In this document: piece by piece, positions 32,968 to 33,509 of the stretch
Layout of the letters: every line of letters begins with the position of its first letter
Position numbering within the stretch: position 1 is the first letter of the stretch
Source of the DNA: an uncultured Prevotella sp.
GTDB taxonomy: Bacteria; Bacteroidota; Bacteroidia; Bacteroidales; Bacteroidaceae
Assembly (NCBI GenBank): GCA_900543975.1
Contig: UQTI01000032.1
Span: 1 to 33,509 of the forward strand
DNA: 33,509 bases
Direction: 5' to 3'
The notes under the pieces: model-generated
Told to the model about the DNA's origin: nothing
What the model saw: only the letters and a program-made list of their open reading frames with translations
Databases searched by the model: none
Position numbers and translations under genes: made by a program

Positions 32968-33509
32968 TCATTCAATTTCCTCACAGACCACCATTTCTAC
33001 TCCTCGATACATCACTACGAGCTTGTGGAGATGGGTGGTCTTTACGGCATCCCTCACAATATCGCTGTCGGCATAACGGGTGATTTGCGCAGATGCCACC
33101 TTAAGGAGTTCTTTCACTTGCTCGTCCGTGGTGCTCGTCTTGCAATATTTCAGTTCGATGATGTAGGAATCCACCATGTCCTTGTAGATGTCGCAAAGAG
33201 GAGAAAGGAAGATGTCGGCATAGCCGCCATCATTATCTAACTCGGAGATAGGGCGATAGAAGCGGCACTGGCTTGCCATCGCCAAGGTGAAACCATGCAC
33301 GAAAGCCTCGCCCTTCTGCTTGTCACGCTGCGAAGAATAGCGTTTCAGGCTATCGGCGATGAACTCGAAATAAGCCTTGTAGTTGCCATCGTAAGCCAGT
33401 TTGCTCTCCAACTGGGTCTTGTTATAAGTATCGTATACCAAGTTGTTCTCCTTGTAGGTGTCGAGAAGATAGGTGTACATCTGGTCGCGCACCACCTCGT
33501 TAGGGATGA
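32968..33509 (-). CDS. PD-(D/E)XK nuclease-superfamily protein (AAA-ATPase-like type), 3' part only
   Basis: The frame is open to the window edge and enters as IPNEVVRDQMYTYLL, the segment that links the N-terminal AAA-ATPase-like domain to the C-terminal PD-(D/E)XK domain in this abundant Bacteroidales family (full length usually above 500 residues). The GTG at 33495 is therefore internal and the true start is outside. The nuclease part has GEAFVHGFTLAM, GYADIFLSP (Asp) and DSYIIELKYCK (Glu and Lys), with QITRYADS downstream. The biological role of the family is not established; members are often multicopy. It converges with the AAA/DUF4143 gene. Confidence 0.88.
   Translation of the reverse strand, partial: IPNEVVRDQMYTYLLDTYKENNLVYDTYNKTQLESKLAYDGNYKAYFEFIADSLKRYSSQRDKQKGEAFVHGFTLAMASQCRFYRPISELDNDGGYADIFLSPLCDIYKDMVDSYIIELKYCKTSTTDEQVKELLKVASAQITRYADSDIVRDAVKTTHLHKLVVMYRGVEMVVCEEIE

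Overview
The window looks like a chromosomal segment of a Bacteroidales bacterium, most likely Prevotellaceae. The clues are two SusD genes and a SusC gene, -7 elements of the Bacteroidetes form TAnnTTTG in front of many genes, few Shine-Dalgarno sequences, a GT3-like glycogen synthase next to a glucan phosphorylase, and AAA/DUF4143 and AAA-like/PD-(D/E)XK proteins typical of gut Bacteroidota. The genus is an inference. No rRNA or tRNA genes were seen.

Layout. 1-1346: 3' part of a susD gene (+). 1956-2744: a short-chain dehydrogenase (+). 3169-7450: glycogen synthase and glucan phosphorylase (-). 7581-8003: small secreted protein (+). 8294-12670: a susC-susD pair (-). 12828-13088: one-domain helicase-associated protein (-). 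13346-15400: htpG (+). 15605-16618: LacI-type regulator (-), divergent from a GPH-type sugar transporter and a zinc alcohol dehydrogenase (17020-19529, +). 19844-20985: outer-membrane barrel-like protein and a VOC-fold protein (+). 21341-31078: a type III-A CRISPR-Cas locus (+). 31410-32747: AAA/DUF4143 ATPase (+). 32968 to the end: 3' part of a PD-(D/E)XK protein (-).

The main system is the type III-A locus: cas6, cas10 (csm1), csm2, csm3, csm4, csm5, a Card1/Can2-type CARF nuclease and a CARF-HEPN (Csx1/Csx2-type) ribonuclease, tightly packed on one strand, then a leader and a short array (four full repeats, one degenerate terminal repeat, four spacers). There are no cas1/cas2 genes. Cas10 has lost the HD nuclease motif (RG replaces HD) but keeps GGDD, and Csm3 keeps its cleavage Asp. 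The locus therefore appears to cut target RNA and to defend mainly by cyclic oligoadenylate signalling to two effector nucleases. The CARF-HEPN protein has a C-terminal domain of about 60 residues that I cannot assign. The locus lies between two related hairpin/terminator sequences (about 21008 and 31089), as if it were a discrete cassette.

Intergenic DNA is rich in repeats. Three copies of an AT-rich element with GCGCGAAGCGCG ends lie at gene 3' ends, one of them with perfect 31-bp terminal inverted repeats. Short tandem repeats follow several stop codons. Candidate direct-repeat operators lie upstream of susC and between the LacI gene and the sugar operon. A 33-bp tandem repeat lies between the array and the ATPase gene.
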